From UBA7359 sp964392105 (GTDB taxonomy: Bacteria; Pseudomonadota; Gammaproteobacteria; Eutrophobiales; Eutrophobiaceae), in the NCBI GenBank assembly GCA_964392105.1, contig CAYMPA010000001.1, positions 1 to 64,000 of the forward strand: a DNA stretch of 64,000 nucleotides, given 5' to 3'. Made by a program: the position numbers and the translations under genes. The notes below the pieces were generated by a model that did no database searches, was not told the DNA's origin, and saw only the letters and a program-made list of their open reading frames with translations. Positions 16,091 to 25,024 of this stretch are shown here, piece by piece. Each line of letters opens with the position of its first letter. Position 1 is the stretch's first letter.

Positions 16091-16852
16091 TTATGACTTC
16101 AATCGATACCCTGTTTTAAAAATCCACCACACTGTTCCTAGACATAGCATCATAAAGATCAAAGTCATCCCCAGGCTGATAAACACATTTACATCTGCGA
16201 CGCCATAAAAACTCCAGCGGAAACCACTGATCAAATACACAACTGGATTAAATAACGTAATCTTTTGCCACAGTGGCGGCAACATATTAATCGAGTAAAA
16301 GCTGCCACCCAGAAAGGTTAAGGGCGTAACGATCATCATCGGGACGATTTGTAGTTTCTCGAAATTATCTGCCCAGACACCGAGTATGAAACCAAACAAG
16401 CTAAAGGTTAATGCAGTTAACACGAGAAAACAGAACATATATAGAGGATATGCGATCTCGTAATCGACAAACAAACGTGCGGTTAACAGAATAAGCAAAC
16501 CCAGGATGACTGACTTGGTGGCCGCAGCCCCGACATAACCGATCAGGATTTCTATATAAGACATGGGTGCCGACAGAACTTCATATATCGTCCCGGTAAA
16601 CTTCGGCATATAAATAGCAAACGAGGAATTGGAGATGCTCTCGTTTAATAAGGACAACATAATCAAACCGGGAATGATAAATGCGCCGTAGCCTATGCCA
16701 TCGATCTCGCCCATGCGCGATCCAATCGCAGCACCGAATACAACGAAATACAGTGATGTTGAAAGAACTGGCGATGCAATGCTTTGCATTAATGTTCGCC
16801 TGGTTCGCGCCATTTCAAATGAATATATTGCCTTGATTGCGTAGATGTTCAT
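16091..16852 (-). CDS. ABC-2 type transporter permease (YadH-like)
   Basis: The membrane half of an ABC-2 exporter, 253 residues with about six hydrophobic helices. Near the N-terminus is the amphipathic RTRRTLMQSIASPV segment, then a central FTGTIYEVLSAPMSYIEI stretch and LTFLGGSFYSINMLPPLWQ, all typical of the YadH/Wzm-like group. Its ATG overlaps the stop of the ATPase gene by four bases, so the two are translated together. Substrate is unknown; the YadGH resemblance does not settle it. Confidence 0.92.
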   Translation of the reverse strand: MNIYAIKAIYSFEMARTRRTLMQSIASPVLSTSLYFVVFGAAIGSRMGEIDGIGYGAFIIPGLIMLSLLNESISNSSFAIYMPKFTGTIYEVLSAPMSYIEILIGYVGAAATKSVILGLLILLTARLFVDYEIAYPLYMFCFLVLTALTFSLFGFILGVWADNFEKLQIVPMMIVTPLTFLGGSFYSINMLPPLWQKITLFNPVVYLISGFRWSFYGVADVNVFISLGMTLIFMMLCLGTVWWIFKTGYRLKS

Positions 16853-17775
16853 TGTTTTGTCCTCACCAGATTGACGAAGATTTCCTCCAGCGAACTTTCG
16901 CTGGAATAGAGATCCTTAAAATCGATTCCATGTTCATTGAGCTGTCGCAGGAGTACGGCGATACCCGTATGTTCACGCTGGGCGTCGAAGGTATAAACCA
17001 GTTCATTGCCATCAGCCACAAGCTCCAACGAATGATCGTTAAGTTCATCGGGAATTTGCGACAGCGGGTTTTGCAAATGCAAGGTCAATTGTTTCTTGCC
17101 GAGTTTTTTTATCAAATCCACCTTGTCTTCCACCACAATAATCTCGCCCTTGTTGATCACACCGATACGGTCGGCCATCTCTTCAGCCTCTTCTATATAA
17201 TGTGTCGTCAAGATAATGGTGACACCATTTTCTCGTAAGCCCCGAACCATTTCCCACATGTCTCGACGTAATTCAACATCAACACCGGCAGTTGGTTCAT
17301 CAAGAAATAAAATTGTTGGCTCATGCGACAGGGCCTTGGCAATCATGACCCGGCGTTTCATCCCGCCTGATAATGTCATAATCTTTGAGTCCTTCTTGTC
17401 CCACAGGGAAAGATCGCGCAATACCTTTTCGATATAGACTGGATTCGAGGGCTTGCCAAACAATCCGCGACTAAATTTCACCGTACCCCATACGTTTTCA
17501 AACATATCGGTAGACAATTCCTGCGGCACCAAACCGATCTTCGATCGCGCTGCACGAAAATCCGAAATGATATTATGGCCATCCGCAATAACTTCTCCTT
17601 GGCTCGGTTTGACAATTCCGCAAATAACACCAATCAGTGTTGTCTTGCCTGCGCCGTTCGGACCGAGCAGTGCAAAGATCTCTCCCCGATTAATTTCCAG
17701 GTTAATATTCTTTAGTGCCTGGAGACCTGAAGCATAGGTCTTGCCAAGATTTTTGACCGAAATGATCGGCTGCAT
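16849..17775 (-). CDS. ABC transporter ATP-binding protein (YadG-like)
   Basis: The ATPase half of the ABC-2 exporter, 308 residues. Walker A GPNGAGKTT lies near residues 39-47, the signature LSGGMKRR near 136-143, and Walker B ILFLDEPTAGVD follows, with switch His in TTHYIEEAEE. The C-terminal 80 residues form the DUF4162-like tail seen in this subfamily (SLEEIFVNLVR at the end). The gene starts at ATG 17775, followed upstream by 157 bp of AT-rich spacer that must hold the promoter. It is coupled to the permease by a four-base overlap. Substrate is unknown. Confidence 0.94.
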   Translation of the reverse strand: MQPIISVKNLGKTYASGLQALKNINLEINRGEIFALLGPNGAGKTTLIGVICGIVKPSQGEVIADGHNIISDFRAARSKIGLVPQELSTDMFENVWGTVKFSRGLFGKPSNPVYIEKVLRDLSLWDKKDSKIMTLSGGMKRRVMIAKALSHEPTILFLDEPTAGVDVELRRDMWEMVRGLRENGVTIILTTHYIEEAEEMADRIGVINKGEIIVVEDKVDLIKKLGKKQLTLHLQNPLSQIPDELNDHSLELVADGNELVYTFDAQREHTGIAVLLRQLNEHGIDFKDLYSSESSLEEIFVNLVRTKQ

Positions 17776-17932
17776 GAGACGTCCTTTTTATTGGGATTTC
17801 AAAAAAACGAGATTGTAATCTTGATTTACTTAAAAGACACTTTTATTGATTTTATTCTCAAAACGTCTTCTGGAGATTTGAGTTAAATACTTCGCCTTAG
17901 ATAAAAATTATACAAATTAAAAAATTTAAGGA

Positions 17933-18523
17933 CTACCTCTCACTAATTATTTTTTGAACCTGTTTTAATCTCTTATCTCTTCCACATCCAAACCGATAAT
18001 ATTTATAACGCACCGGGTTCTTTTTATAATAATCCTGGTGATAGTCTTCGGCGGGATAAAACTCCTTTGCAGGAAGTATTTCAGTCACTATGGTTGCTTT
18101 ACCTTTTAGCTTTTCCTGTAGTACTTGTTTGCTCTTTGTTGCTAGCTCTTTTTCTTTTTCGTTTCTGGTAAAAACTGCGGCCCGATATTGTGGGCCTTTA
18201 TCGCAGAACTGGCCACGAGCATCGAAGGGATCGACGTTCATCCAGTAAACATCTAACAGTCTTTGATAACTGACTTTATTTGGATCGTATTCTATTTGTA
18301 CTGCTTCGTAATGACCGGTCTTTCCTGAAGAAGTCTTTTTATAGGTCGGGTTTTCTAACGTACCGCCAGTATAACCAGATGTCGTGCTGATAACGCCATC
18401 GAGCTTGTCGAATGGTGGTTCCATACACCAGAAACAACCACCGGCAAAGATCGCAACATCATTCGCTGCGAACGAGGTAAGGTGAATGCTGTATATCAAT
18501 ACAGCGACTAATAATCGAGACAT
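17933..18523 (-). CDS. msrA: Peptide-methionine (S)-S-oxide reductase MsrA, exported
   Basis: MsrA reduces the S-epimer of methionine sulfoxide in proteins. The 196-residue protein begins with a signal peptide (about residues 1-20, ending TSFAAN), so it acts outside the cytoplasm. The active-site motif GCFWC is at 29-33 with catalytic C30. GYTGGTLENPTY, GKTGHYEAVQIEYDP, YWMNVDPFDARGQFCDKGPQYR and AEDYHQDY are the other family signatures. It starts two bases after the msrB stop, so the two genes form an operon covering both sulfoxide epimers. A periplasmic electron donor is not evident nearby. Confidence 0.96.
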   Translation of the reverse strand: MSRLLVAVLIYSIHLTSFAANDVAIFAGGCFWCMEPPFDKLDGVISTTSGYTGGTLENPTYKKTSSGKTGHYEAVQIEYDPNKVSYQRLLDVYWMNVDPFDARGQFCDKGPQYRAAVFTRNEKEKELATKSKQVLQEKLKGKATIVTEILPAKEFYPAEDYHQDYYKKNPVRYKYYRFGCGRDKRLKQVQKIISER

Positions 18524-18525
18524 GT

Positions 18526-19044
18526 TTAAGCTCGTAATTCAGGAAGTGGTTTATCGACTGGAATAAATTTTAATGCGAGACCGTTATTACAATAACGTAG
18601 GCCGGTAGGTGCTGGACCATCCTCAAAGACATGACCTTGATGGCCACCACAACGAACACAATGGTATTCCGTACGGGGCCAAATCAATTTTAAATCCAGA
18701 CTGGTATCAACACGGCCTTCTATTGGCTGGTAGAAACTCGGCCACCCCGTATAACTCTCATATTTTGTTTCTGATTCAAACAAGGGTAAATAACAGGCTG
18801 CACAGATAAAAGTTCCTTCCTGTTTTACTTTATTAAGTGGGCTGGATCCTGCTGGCTCGGTTCCATCTTCAAACAGGATGTGAAATTCGCGATGTGAGAC
18901 CAATTTGCGCCATTGTTTATCAGATTTATCAAGAGTGGACAGATTTAATTCTTTATTAACCGGGTGGGCCAAAACACCAGGCCCTATGATCATTAGCGCC
19001 CCGGCAACACCGCCTGCTTGCAATAAAAACTGTCTACGTTGCAT
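18526..19044 (-). CDS. msrB: Peptide-methionine (R)-S-oxide reductase MsrB, exported
   Basis: MsrB reduces the R-epimer of methionine sulfoxide. The 172-residue protein has a twin-arginine-like leader (QRRQFLLQAGGVAGALMI), suggesting Tat export; tatABC are present at the other end of the window. Two zinc CxxC pairs are seen: CAAC (81-84) and CVRC (129-132). Catalytic C152 sits in LRYCNNGLAL, where the family more often reads RYCINS or RYCVNS. TGWPSFYQPI is the substrate-binding Trp segment. It is the first gene of the msrBA pair. The start ATG gives the RR motif at residues 3-4, supporting the choice. Confidence 0.95.
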   Translation of the reverse strand: MQRRQFLLQAGGVAGALMIIGPGVLAHPVNKELNLSTLDKSDKQWRKLVSHREFHILFEDGTEPAGSSPLNKVKQEGTFICAACYLPLFESETKYESYTGWPSFYQPIEGRVDTSLDLKLIWPRTEYHCVRCGGHQGHVFEDGPAPTGLRYCNNGLALKFIPVDKPLPELRA

Positions 19045-19113
19045 GTTATTTCTCCTGGAATAACATTTCAGACCGCTACAGAGGCATACAGTTCAGGAAA
19101 TATTAAAATAGAC

Positions 19114-20154
19114 TTACCCCTGACTTTGCAGGTTATGGCTTACATACAGGGAACTGGTAAACAGCAATATAGCGCCGCCCTGGTGTGCCGCTGCCAATGC
19201 CACGGGCACATGGTAGAGCAATGTTGTAATACCTAGCGACAGTTGGATTATCAGCAATGCCAACAAACTATAAATTGCGACACGCCTTTTCACCGTTACG
19301 CCATGACGCAATGATATAACACTAAAACTCACGATCAGAATAAATAATAGATAGGCAAACATGCGGTGATTGAATTGAATTGTTGTTATGTCCTCAAACA
19401 TCGCCATCCAACCTGTTGCATATAAGCTTGCTGGAATAAATGAGTCTCCCATCAGCGGAAAGGTGTTATAAGCCAATCCTGCGTGTGTGCCTGCAACCAG
19501 AGCGCCGGACAAGATCATAAAAAACAACAACCCGGTTATTGTAAAAGCAAAAGCTTTCTGTCCGGCTTGTTTTTCCCTGAAGTTAATATTTACATTGGGA
19601 AGCAACAGCCCAAACGCGACCCAAAGCATATAAGCATAAATTATCACAGCAGCGCCCAGATGTGCTGCAAGGCGATATTGGCTCACATGGGGATTATCAA
19701 CCAAGCCACTCATCACCATATACCAGCCAAGCAGTCCTTGTAATCCACCCATGATAAACATGATTGCCAGCTTAGGTACGAGTTGGCGTTTTATATATCC
19801 CCGAAACAAAAAATAGAGGAAAGGGAATAGAAACATCAAACTGATTAATCGTCCTAGTATTCGATGGGCATATTCAAATAAAAAAATCGATTTAAATTCA
19901 TTCAGGGTCATGCCCTTATTGATCTTCTGGTACTCGGGAAACTGTTGGTATCGAGAAAAAGTGTCCTGCCAATCTGTATCGCTCAATGGCGGGATCACCC
20001 CCATTAGTGGTTTCCAGTCAACCATGGAAAGTCCGGAGTGCGTAAGGCGTGTTACGCCTCCGAGAATAACCATGGCAAAGATAACTGCTGCGCAGATAAT
20101 CAGCCATATAGCAATTTGTCTATTACAGCGTTGTTCGATCAAGTCAGTCATCAT
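19114..20154 (-). CDS. ctaA: Heme A synthase (COX15/CtaA)
   Basis: CtaA oxidises the C8 methyl of heme O to the formyl group of heme A in the inner membrane, for the aa3-type oxidase encoded further right. The 346-residue protein has eight predicted helices. GGVTRLTHSGLSMVDWKPLMG is the family opening with a heme-ligand His. FEYAHRILGR holds the second His of the first half. HLGAAVIIYAYMLW, QFNHRMFAYLL and AAAHQGGAILLF supply the remaining conserved His. Two adjacent ATGs occur at the start; the first is used, with AGAGAG just upstream. It is separated from the cox operon by the repeat and the oxidase-like gene. Confidence 0.95.
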   Translation of the reverse strand: MMTDLIEQRCNRQIAIWLIICAAVIFAMVILGGVTRLTHSGLSMVDWKPLMGVIPPLSDTDWQDTFSRYQQFPEYQKINKGMTLNEFKSIFLFEYAHRILGRLISLMFLFPFLYFLFRGYIKRQLVPKLAIMFIMGGLQGLLGWYMVMSGLVDNPHVSQYRLAAHLGAAVIIYAYMLWVAFGLLLPNVNINFREKQAGQKAFAFTITGLLFFMILSGALVAGTHAGLAYNTFPLMGDSFIPASLYATGWMAMFEDITTIQFNHRMFAYLLFILIVSFSVISLRHGVTVKRRVAIYSLLALLIIQLSLGITTLLYHVPVALAAAHQGGAILLFTSSLYVSHNLQSQG

Positions 20155-20378
20155 TACTCTCTAGGATTTTATTGCCTTTATATTCACACAAATTACTCTA
20201 GTCTCTATTGCCTTTAGTTATTAGGTGTTAATCCCAGAGGACATGCCCACAATTTCCGGCATGTATTGACTGTATTTAATTCAGAAGATGTATATTAGTT
20301 TTTTATCGTCTGTATTCATTATAAAATTATATTATTATTAATTGCCTTACAAACCAATTTAAAATTTTGATCACTATA

Positions 20379-20724
20379 TAAAACATCTCTAAAAATTGTG
20401 TTTTTTCAAGTGCGAGGACCTCGGTACCCCAGTGAGTGGTGAGCACCGCACGGACGACTGCATGGACACAGGACGACTCCAGGGATGGAGGAGGTAGAGA
20501 ATGTTGGGAACACATTCTCGAGATAGAGCGACGCAGGAACGCCTACACGGATGTAGGTGGTAGAAAACGTCAGGAACAAGTTTTCGAGCCAAAGCCGAGA
20601 ACCGCAGTGTATATGCAAATACATGAGGATAGCATGCCCCTTGGGCACAGCGTGCCCTCTGGATATTTGAGTACGGAGCTGACGAAGCAATTGGAGAAAA
20701 AGTGCATTTTTAGAGGTGCCTTAT
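20379..20724 (+). repeat. Family A repeat, long copy upstream of the oxidase-like gene
   Basis: This fills most of the 646-bp gap between ctaA and the divergent gene at 20801. It aligns along its whole length with the reverse complement of 60173-60470: GAGGACCTCGGTACCCC, GCACGGACGACTGCATGG, AGAGCGACGCAGGAACGCC, GTAGGTGGTAGAAAACGTC, and the right end GTGCATTTTTAGAGGTGCC. The left terminal repeat has decayed to ACATCTCTAAAAAT. About 40 bp extra lie in the middle. No gene is credible inside. Promoters for both flanking genes must lie in the remaining AT-rich flanks. Confidence 0.85.
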
Positions 20725-20800
20725 AATTAAATAACAATAAACCTGGCTTGTTTCCATTATTAGCCGGAACATTTCATTTTCTAATAGCTAATTAATTACC

Positions 20801-22159
20801 ATGAAATTTTCATACTCTTTGCCTCACCCGGATAACTCTTCGGCCTGCCAGGCTCGTGGCTGGTTATTACTTGGCATTGGAGCTGTTGCTGCATCGGGTT
20901 TATTTTCAATATTGTTGGTGCTTTCTCGTACCCCTATACTACAAGCGCTTATTCCCTGGACAGATTTTTTTCATACTGCATTGGTTGTCCATGTCGATTT
21001 GTCGGTACTTATCTGGTTTCTCTCTTTTATTTGTTGTCTGTGGAGCCTTGATAAATGCACGCTATCGCCAATTATTGATTGTACGGCATTAATGTTTGCT
21101 ATTACCGGGACCGTCCTCATTATATTGGCGCCCTTTACCGGTCCCGCCAACCCTTCTCTGAATAATTATGTGCCGATGCTGCAACAATCTTTTTTTATCT
21201 TTGCGCTTTGCCTGTTTGGTATTGGTGTCTGTTTACGCTCTGTAACTCGTCTTTTTGGTTCAAATTACAAACAAGACAATTGGAGTGAAACCACAACGTT
21301 GATACGCGGTAATGATGTCGCCGCCTTATCTGCAGTTATTGCCCTGTTAATATTCATCGGGTCATGGTTATCGCTCGATACAGATAGCATCGATGCCTAT
21401 TATTACGAACTGCTTTTTTGGGGGGCAGGGCATACCTTGCAGATCTGTTACACCGTGATGGTACTGGTTGTCTGGTTATGGTTGGCCAAGTTTGCAAACA
21501 TCAGCATCGCCATCACACCACGTATTGTCGCCTTGCTGCTTACCCTGGTGGCTATCCCTGCTTTGATTTCACCATCCGTGTACCTGTTCAACACTATAGA
21601 TAGTCCTGAAAACCGAAAGTGGTTTACAGAACTTATGACTTATGCAGGTCTTCTCATCGTGCCCCTTACCTTGCCGATTATCTTCCAAATATTCAGGCGC
21701 ACTCAAACCGATGCCGGACACAAGATCGCCAGAGCGGCCTTGATATGCTCACTGAGTCTATTTATCTTTGGTGGTGTATTGGGATTTATGATCCAGGGTA
21801 TCAATGTCACTATACCGGCCCATTATCATGGATCTATAGTCGGGATTACGCTGGCCTTTTTCGGCCTGAGCTACTATCTGTTACCCTTGCTGGGTTATCA
21901 ACAACCATCAATACGTCTGTCCGTAATACAACTTTATCTTTATGGCGCAGGCCAATTAATGCATATCTCTGGACTCGCCTGGTCTGGAGGCTATGGGGTG
22001 CAACGAAAGACCGCTGGCGCTGCGCAAGGACTGGACCGGCTACCGGAAATACTGGGCATGGGCATGATGGGCCTGGGTGGCCTCATTGCGATAATCGGTG
22101 GCATTCTGTTTGTTATCATTGTGATACTGACCATATGGCCACGAACCAAACCGAAATAG
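20801..22159 (+). CDS. Divergent heme-copper oxidase subunit I-like membrane protein
   Basis: A 452-residue protein with about twelve membrane helices and distant similarity to the cbb3/NOR-type catalytic subunit. Visible ligands: H58 and H64 in helix 2 (FFHTALVVHVDLSV), GAGH with H211 where cbb3 oxidases have the first CuB His, and AHYHG with H341/H343 like the HxH heme pair of CcoN. I find no His-His pair between residues 212 and 340, where two CuB ligands should lie, so the copper site appears incomplete. The C-terminal GLAWSGGYGVQRKTAGAAQG segment is well defined. No subunit II or cytochrome partner is adjacent. It stands among heme A and Sco genes, suggesting a role in assembly or sensing, but this is inference. 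It could be a poorly known oxidase. Confidence 0.72.
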   Translation: MKFSYSLPHPDNSSACQARGWLLLGIGAVAASGLFSILLVLSRTPILQALIPWTDFFHTALVVHVDLSVLIWFLSFICCLWSLDKCTLSPIIDCTALMFAITGTVLIILAPFTGPANPSLNNYVPMLQQSFFIFALCLFGIGVCLRSVTRLFGSNYKQDNWSETTTLIRGNDVAALSAVIALLIFIGSWLSLDTDSIDAYYYELLFWGAGHTLQICYTVMVLVVWLWLAKFANISIAITPRIVALLLTLVAIPALISPSVYLFNTIDSPENRKWFTELMTYAGLLIVPLTLPIIFQIFRRTQTDAGHKIARAALICSLSLFIFGGVLGFMIQGINVTIPAHYHGSIVGITLAFFGLSYYLLPLLGYQQPSIRLSVIQLYLYGAGQLMHISGLAWSGGYGVQRKTAGAAQGLDRLPEILGMGMMGLGGLIAIIGGILFVIIVILTIWPRTKPK

Positions 22160-22184
22160 CCCTAACTAACCATTAAGTTAACAA

Positions 22185-22850
22185 TCATTCAGCAAAAACA
22201 CGACTAATCTTGGTGAAGTTTTCGGCGATCTCTTTTGCATTGTGTGGCGGGGAAATTAATGCTCTTAATCTGGCCCCTGGATCAATAAGTAATATTGAAA
22301 CACTATGGTTCACCTGATAACTATTCGTTGCCTCAGCAGAATTTTCTATTTCCGCGCTGAAAAATATACCTAATGATTTAATCAATGCTTGTAATTGATC
22401 CATTTCACCTGACACGCCTAAAAATTCAGGGTTGAAATAAGTCACATATTCAGCAAGCACATCTTTACTATCTCTCTCAGGATCAACTGAAACAAAGACC
22501 ACCTGTGGCATGGTATCTTCTCCTGATTGCTGTAAGTTCTTGTAGGTAGTATCCAGCACGGATAATGTCATAGGACAGACGTCCGGACAGTGCGTATAGC
22601 CAAAAAATATCAGCGTCCACTTGCCTTTAAAATTATCCCGCACAAAGACCTGACCAGTATGATCCTGTAAGTTAAATTCCGGGATTTCTAAAGGTTCTGG
22701 CAATACCGTTGCAGTTGTTCCCGGAGATTGTGGTGATATCGGTTTTTTTATATATTCGCTTAGTGCTGTTGAGGCGCCGAACCCGAGCAGAATAAACCCG
22801 AATATTAATAAAACCCTTATGGTAATTGCTTTCGAAAAACTCGCTGGCAT
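22185..22850 (-). CDS. SCO1/SenC family copper chaperone
   Basis: Sco proteins deliver copper to the CuA centre of cytochrome oxidase subunit II. The 221-residue protein has an N-terminal membrane anchor (about residues 10-28) and a periplasmic thioredoxin fold. The copper site is visible: C88 and C92 in CPDVCP, and H182 in NHSVS. The start codon ATG at 22850 abuts the family B repeat; the repeat's end reads CTAGG then TTAA before ATG, so an AGG within the element lies at Shine-Dalgarno distance. It is convergent with the oxidase-like gene and follows ctaB on the same strand. Confidence 0.95.
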   Translation of the reverse strand: MPASFSKAITIRVLLIFGFILLGFGASTALSEYIKKPISPQSPGTTATVLPEPLEIPEFNLQDHTGQVFVRDNFKGKWTLIFFGYTHCPDVCPMTLSVLDTTYKNLQQSGEDTMPQVVFVSVDPERDSKDVLAEYVTYFNPEFLGVSGEMDQLQALIKSLGIFFSAEIENSAEATNSYQVNHSVSILLIDPGARLRALISPPHNAKEIAENFTKISRVFAE

Positions 22851-22854
22851 TTAA

Positions 22855-23199
22855 CCTAGAAACCGCAGTTGATCGCGTTTGAGTGTGCTTTTATTAGGCT
22901 CAGTTGCGCCGATTAAAAAGACGCGCATAGTTATCTCCATGGATGGAGTGTATGTCGCGGGAGGACAGGACGTCCGGAGCGACGATTTATAAATGTACAG
23001 GACGTACGGTATGCTGGTTTTGCAGGAGCAAAAACCAGCGATTCTACGTAAGGCTTTTGCCGTCAAGCAAATCAGCCTAAAAAACGTGCGATCAAATGCA
23101 TAGGAGGATTCACCCAGAGTGTAAATTGCTAAAACAGGATATGTTTCTGGTTTATGATACATAATTTTAATTTGATGGCGATCAATTGCGGTTTTTAGG
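22855..23199. repeat. Family B repeat, copy 1 (345 bp) between sco and ctaB
   Basis: The ends are inverted: CCTAGAAACCGCAGTTGA on the left and TCAATTGCGGTTTTTAGG on the right. Both are flanked directly by TTTAA (22850-22854 and 23200-23204), as expected of a target duplication. It shares long blocks with 57914-58198. Inside are hairpins: CTCCAT/ATGGAG, GTCGC/GCGAC around GGACGTCC, and CTGGTTTTGC/GCAAAAACCAG. Compared with copy 2 it has about 60 extra bases. It begins at the sco start codon and ends eight bases from the ctaB stop. The 103-codon frame inside is repeat-derived. Confidence 0.85.
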
Positions 23200-23206
23200 T
23201 TTAATA

Positions 23207-24139
23207 TTACATTATAAATGCACGGAATATTAAACGAGCGTAATGATCCATAAGTAAAAAAGCAAACAAGACACTTAAATAAAATATGGAATAGCCAAAC
23301 GTCCTCATCGCCAACCTGTCTGAATCCGAACGATACAAGGCAATTGAGTTACGTAGAAAACCAATACCTAATGCAATGGCACCCGTCAAATAGATCAGAC
23401 CACTCATCTGGGAAATGAATGGCAAGACACTTACCGCAACCAGCAATACTGTATAAAGCAAAATTTGTAGTTTAGTAAAAGCAACGCCATGTGTTACGGG
23501 CAACATCGGTATTCCTGCTCGTGCATATTCTTCTCGTCTGCGTATTGCCAGGGCCCAGAAATGAGGCGGGGTCCAGATAAAAATGATGAGGAACAGAATT
23601 AAAGCGTCTGAATGGATTTCCCCCGTCATAGCGGTCCAGCCAAGTATCGGAGGGGCTGCACCAGCAGCACCACCAAGCACGATGTTCTGTGGGGTCGTTC
23701 GCTTAAGAAACATTGTGTAGATAACGGCATAGCCAATCAGGGCAATAAAGGTCAACAATGCCGTCAGCAGGTTCACATACAATATCAGGATTGACATCGA
23801 TATAGCGACCAGAAACAAGGCAAAAATTAATGCCTTCATGGTGTTCAAATCGCCCTGTGGTAAAGGCCTGCTTCGGGTTCGATCCATCATGCCATCAATA
23901 TGTTGATCGGCTAAATGATTAAGTGCAGCACCGGCGGAGGCAGCGAGCCCGATACCGATTATGGCGGATACCATTACACCCAGAGAATAAGTATGAGGCC
24001 TTGAAAGCAACATTCCTACTATTGCAGTAAAGATTATTAGCAATACCACCTTGGGTTTGCATAACTGTAAATATTTCTGCCACGGGATCAGCGATGGTTG
24101 TTGAACAGCAATTACATCTGCTTGGTTTTTATCATTCAT
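23207..24139 (-). CDS. ctaB: Protoheme IX farnesyltransferase (heme O synthase)
   Basis: CtaB adds a farnesyl group to heme B, making heme O, the substrate of CtaA. The 310-residue UbiA-family protein has about nine membrane helices. The first Asp-rich motif with its basic partner is seen in HLADQHIDGMMDRTRSRPLP. The second conserved loop is YTMFLKRTTPQN. IFIWTPPHFWALAIRR and YARAGIPMLPV are the family's later signatures. It starts at ATG 24139, following 276 bp of non-coding DNA. Downstream, the family B repeat separates it from sco. Confidence 0.96.
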   Translation of the reverse strand: MNDKNQADVIAVQQPSLIPWQKYLQLCKPKVVLLIIFTAIVGMLLSRPHTYSLGVMVSAIIGIGLAASAGAALNHLADQHIDGMMDRTRSRPLPQGDLNTMKALIFALFLVAISMSILILYVNLLTALLTFIALIGYAVIYTMFLKRTTPQNIVLGGAAGAAPPILGWTAMTGEIHSDALILFLIIFIWTPPHFWALAIRRREEYARAGIPMLPVTHGVAFTKLQILLYTVLLVAVSVLPFISQMSGLIYLTGAIALGIGFLRNSIALYRSDSDRLAMRTFGYSIFYLSVLFAFLLMDHYARLIFRAFIM

Positions 24140-24251
24140 GTAAGTATCTTTCTTTCCCGGTGAGTTGTATGTCTCATTCGTCTAAACAGACGTATTTTCC
24201 TTTCGCGTTATTATAAATTACATAAACTCTTCAAAAATGAGGGGTTTATAT

Positions 24252-24266
24252 CATAAACGGTTTATG
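24252..24266. promoter_or_regulatory. Palindrome upstream of ctaB
   Basis: CATAAAC-G-GTTTATG is a perfect 7-bp inverted repeat around one base, 113 bp before the ctaB start within a 276-bp intergenic region (24140-24415). It has the look of an operator, but no regulator can be named. The rest of that gap shows only a weak TTGTAT/ATACAA pair near 24382. Confidence 0.35.
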
Positions 24267-24415
24267 TTTTATTGCAAAAAGCACAGGAATATTAATCTCC
24301 AGCTGCCTGCGAGTTCTCCTGCCTGTTACCTTGTAGCGACAGTATTACTGTAGTCCACACAAGCGACTTCGATCACCATTGTATGTTTATTATACAAGTT
24401 GATTTGTTATATGGA

Positions 24416-25024
24416 TTAACCAATGTGCGACGCCCTTAATAATTTTTTTAAGTCTTTCATGATGTCTCCCGGGTTTGCATCAGGTTGATAACTCATCATT
24501 AAATTTCCGAGAGGATCAATTATATATATGCGTTCTGCTTTTAATGGATTATCAGATTTTGTTAATCGAAATTTATCGAGTAATACATGAGCATTTACTA
24601 AATTTGTATCTATTACCTGTTGTCCTCTGAAATTGATCAACATCTCTGAGAGTTCACTTGCCGTTTGTTCGGTTAATAACAATACCTTCTGTACTCGAAG
24701 AGAATGTTTGTCCATAGCGATATGAATTTGACGCATTCGATAAACATTATCCATGCATTGCTTGTCACACGACTCAGTCACATAAGCCATACTCCATTTA
24801 CCATGTAAGCTATCTTTCCTTTCTGCATTTAACGGATCGATCAAGGCAAGATCATCTATTGGTCTCGGTGGGTCGATTAATTTACCATGATTGGACATGC
24901 CTCTGTTTTCAAGAAAATTGGTATGATTAAAAACAAACCATGACAATATTAACGGACTGGTAAATGCCACTATGACAAGAATAATTGTTATCCTGTTCCT
25001 TTTGTTTTTGCTTATATCAATCAT
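24416..25024 (-). CDS. Sco-like thioredoxin-fold membrane protein, oxidase assembly
   Basis: A 202-residue protein with one N-terminal membrane helix (RITIILVIVAFTSPLILSWF) and a periplasmic thioredoxin-like domain. A CDKQC motif at residues 86-90 has the CxxxC spacing of Sco proteins rather than the CxxC of thioredoxins. The domain ends with IYIIDPLGNLMMSYQPDANP, resembling the Sco C-terminus. Proteins of this type are found between surf1 and ctaA/ctaB in many gammaproteobacterial oxidase loci, but a specific role is not established to my knowledge. The start overlaps the surf1 stop by four bases, so it is coupled to surf1. Confidence 0.8.
   Translation of the reverse strand: MIDISKNKRNRITIILVIVAFTSPLILSWFVFNHTNFLENRGMSNHGKLIDPPRPIDDLALIDPLNAERKDSLHGKWSMAYVTESCDKQCMDNVYRMRQIHIAMDKHSLRVQKVLLLTEQTASELSEMLINFRGQQVIDTNLVNAHVLLDKFRLTKSDNPLKAERIYIIDPLGNLMMSYQPDANPGDIMKDLKKLLRASHIG

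Noticed and set aside
20436..20726. 96-codon frame and overlapping antisense frames
   Set aside because: All lie within the family A repeat. Similar frames at 60212-60442 reflect the repeat, not a protein family.
22851..23162. Possible paralogous small proteins at 22851-23162 and 57910-58164
   Set aside because: Their similarity is explained by the family B DNA repeat. They lack ribosome-binding sites and begin and end in the terminal inverted repeats.
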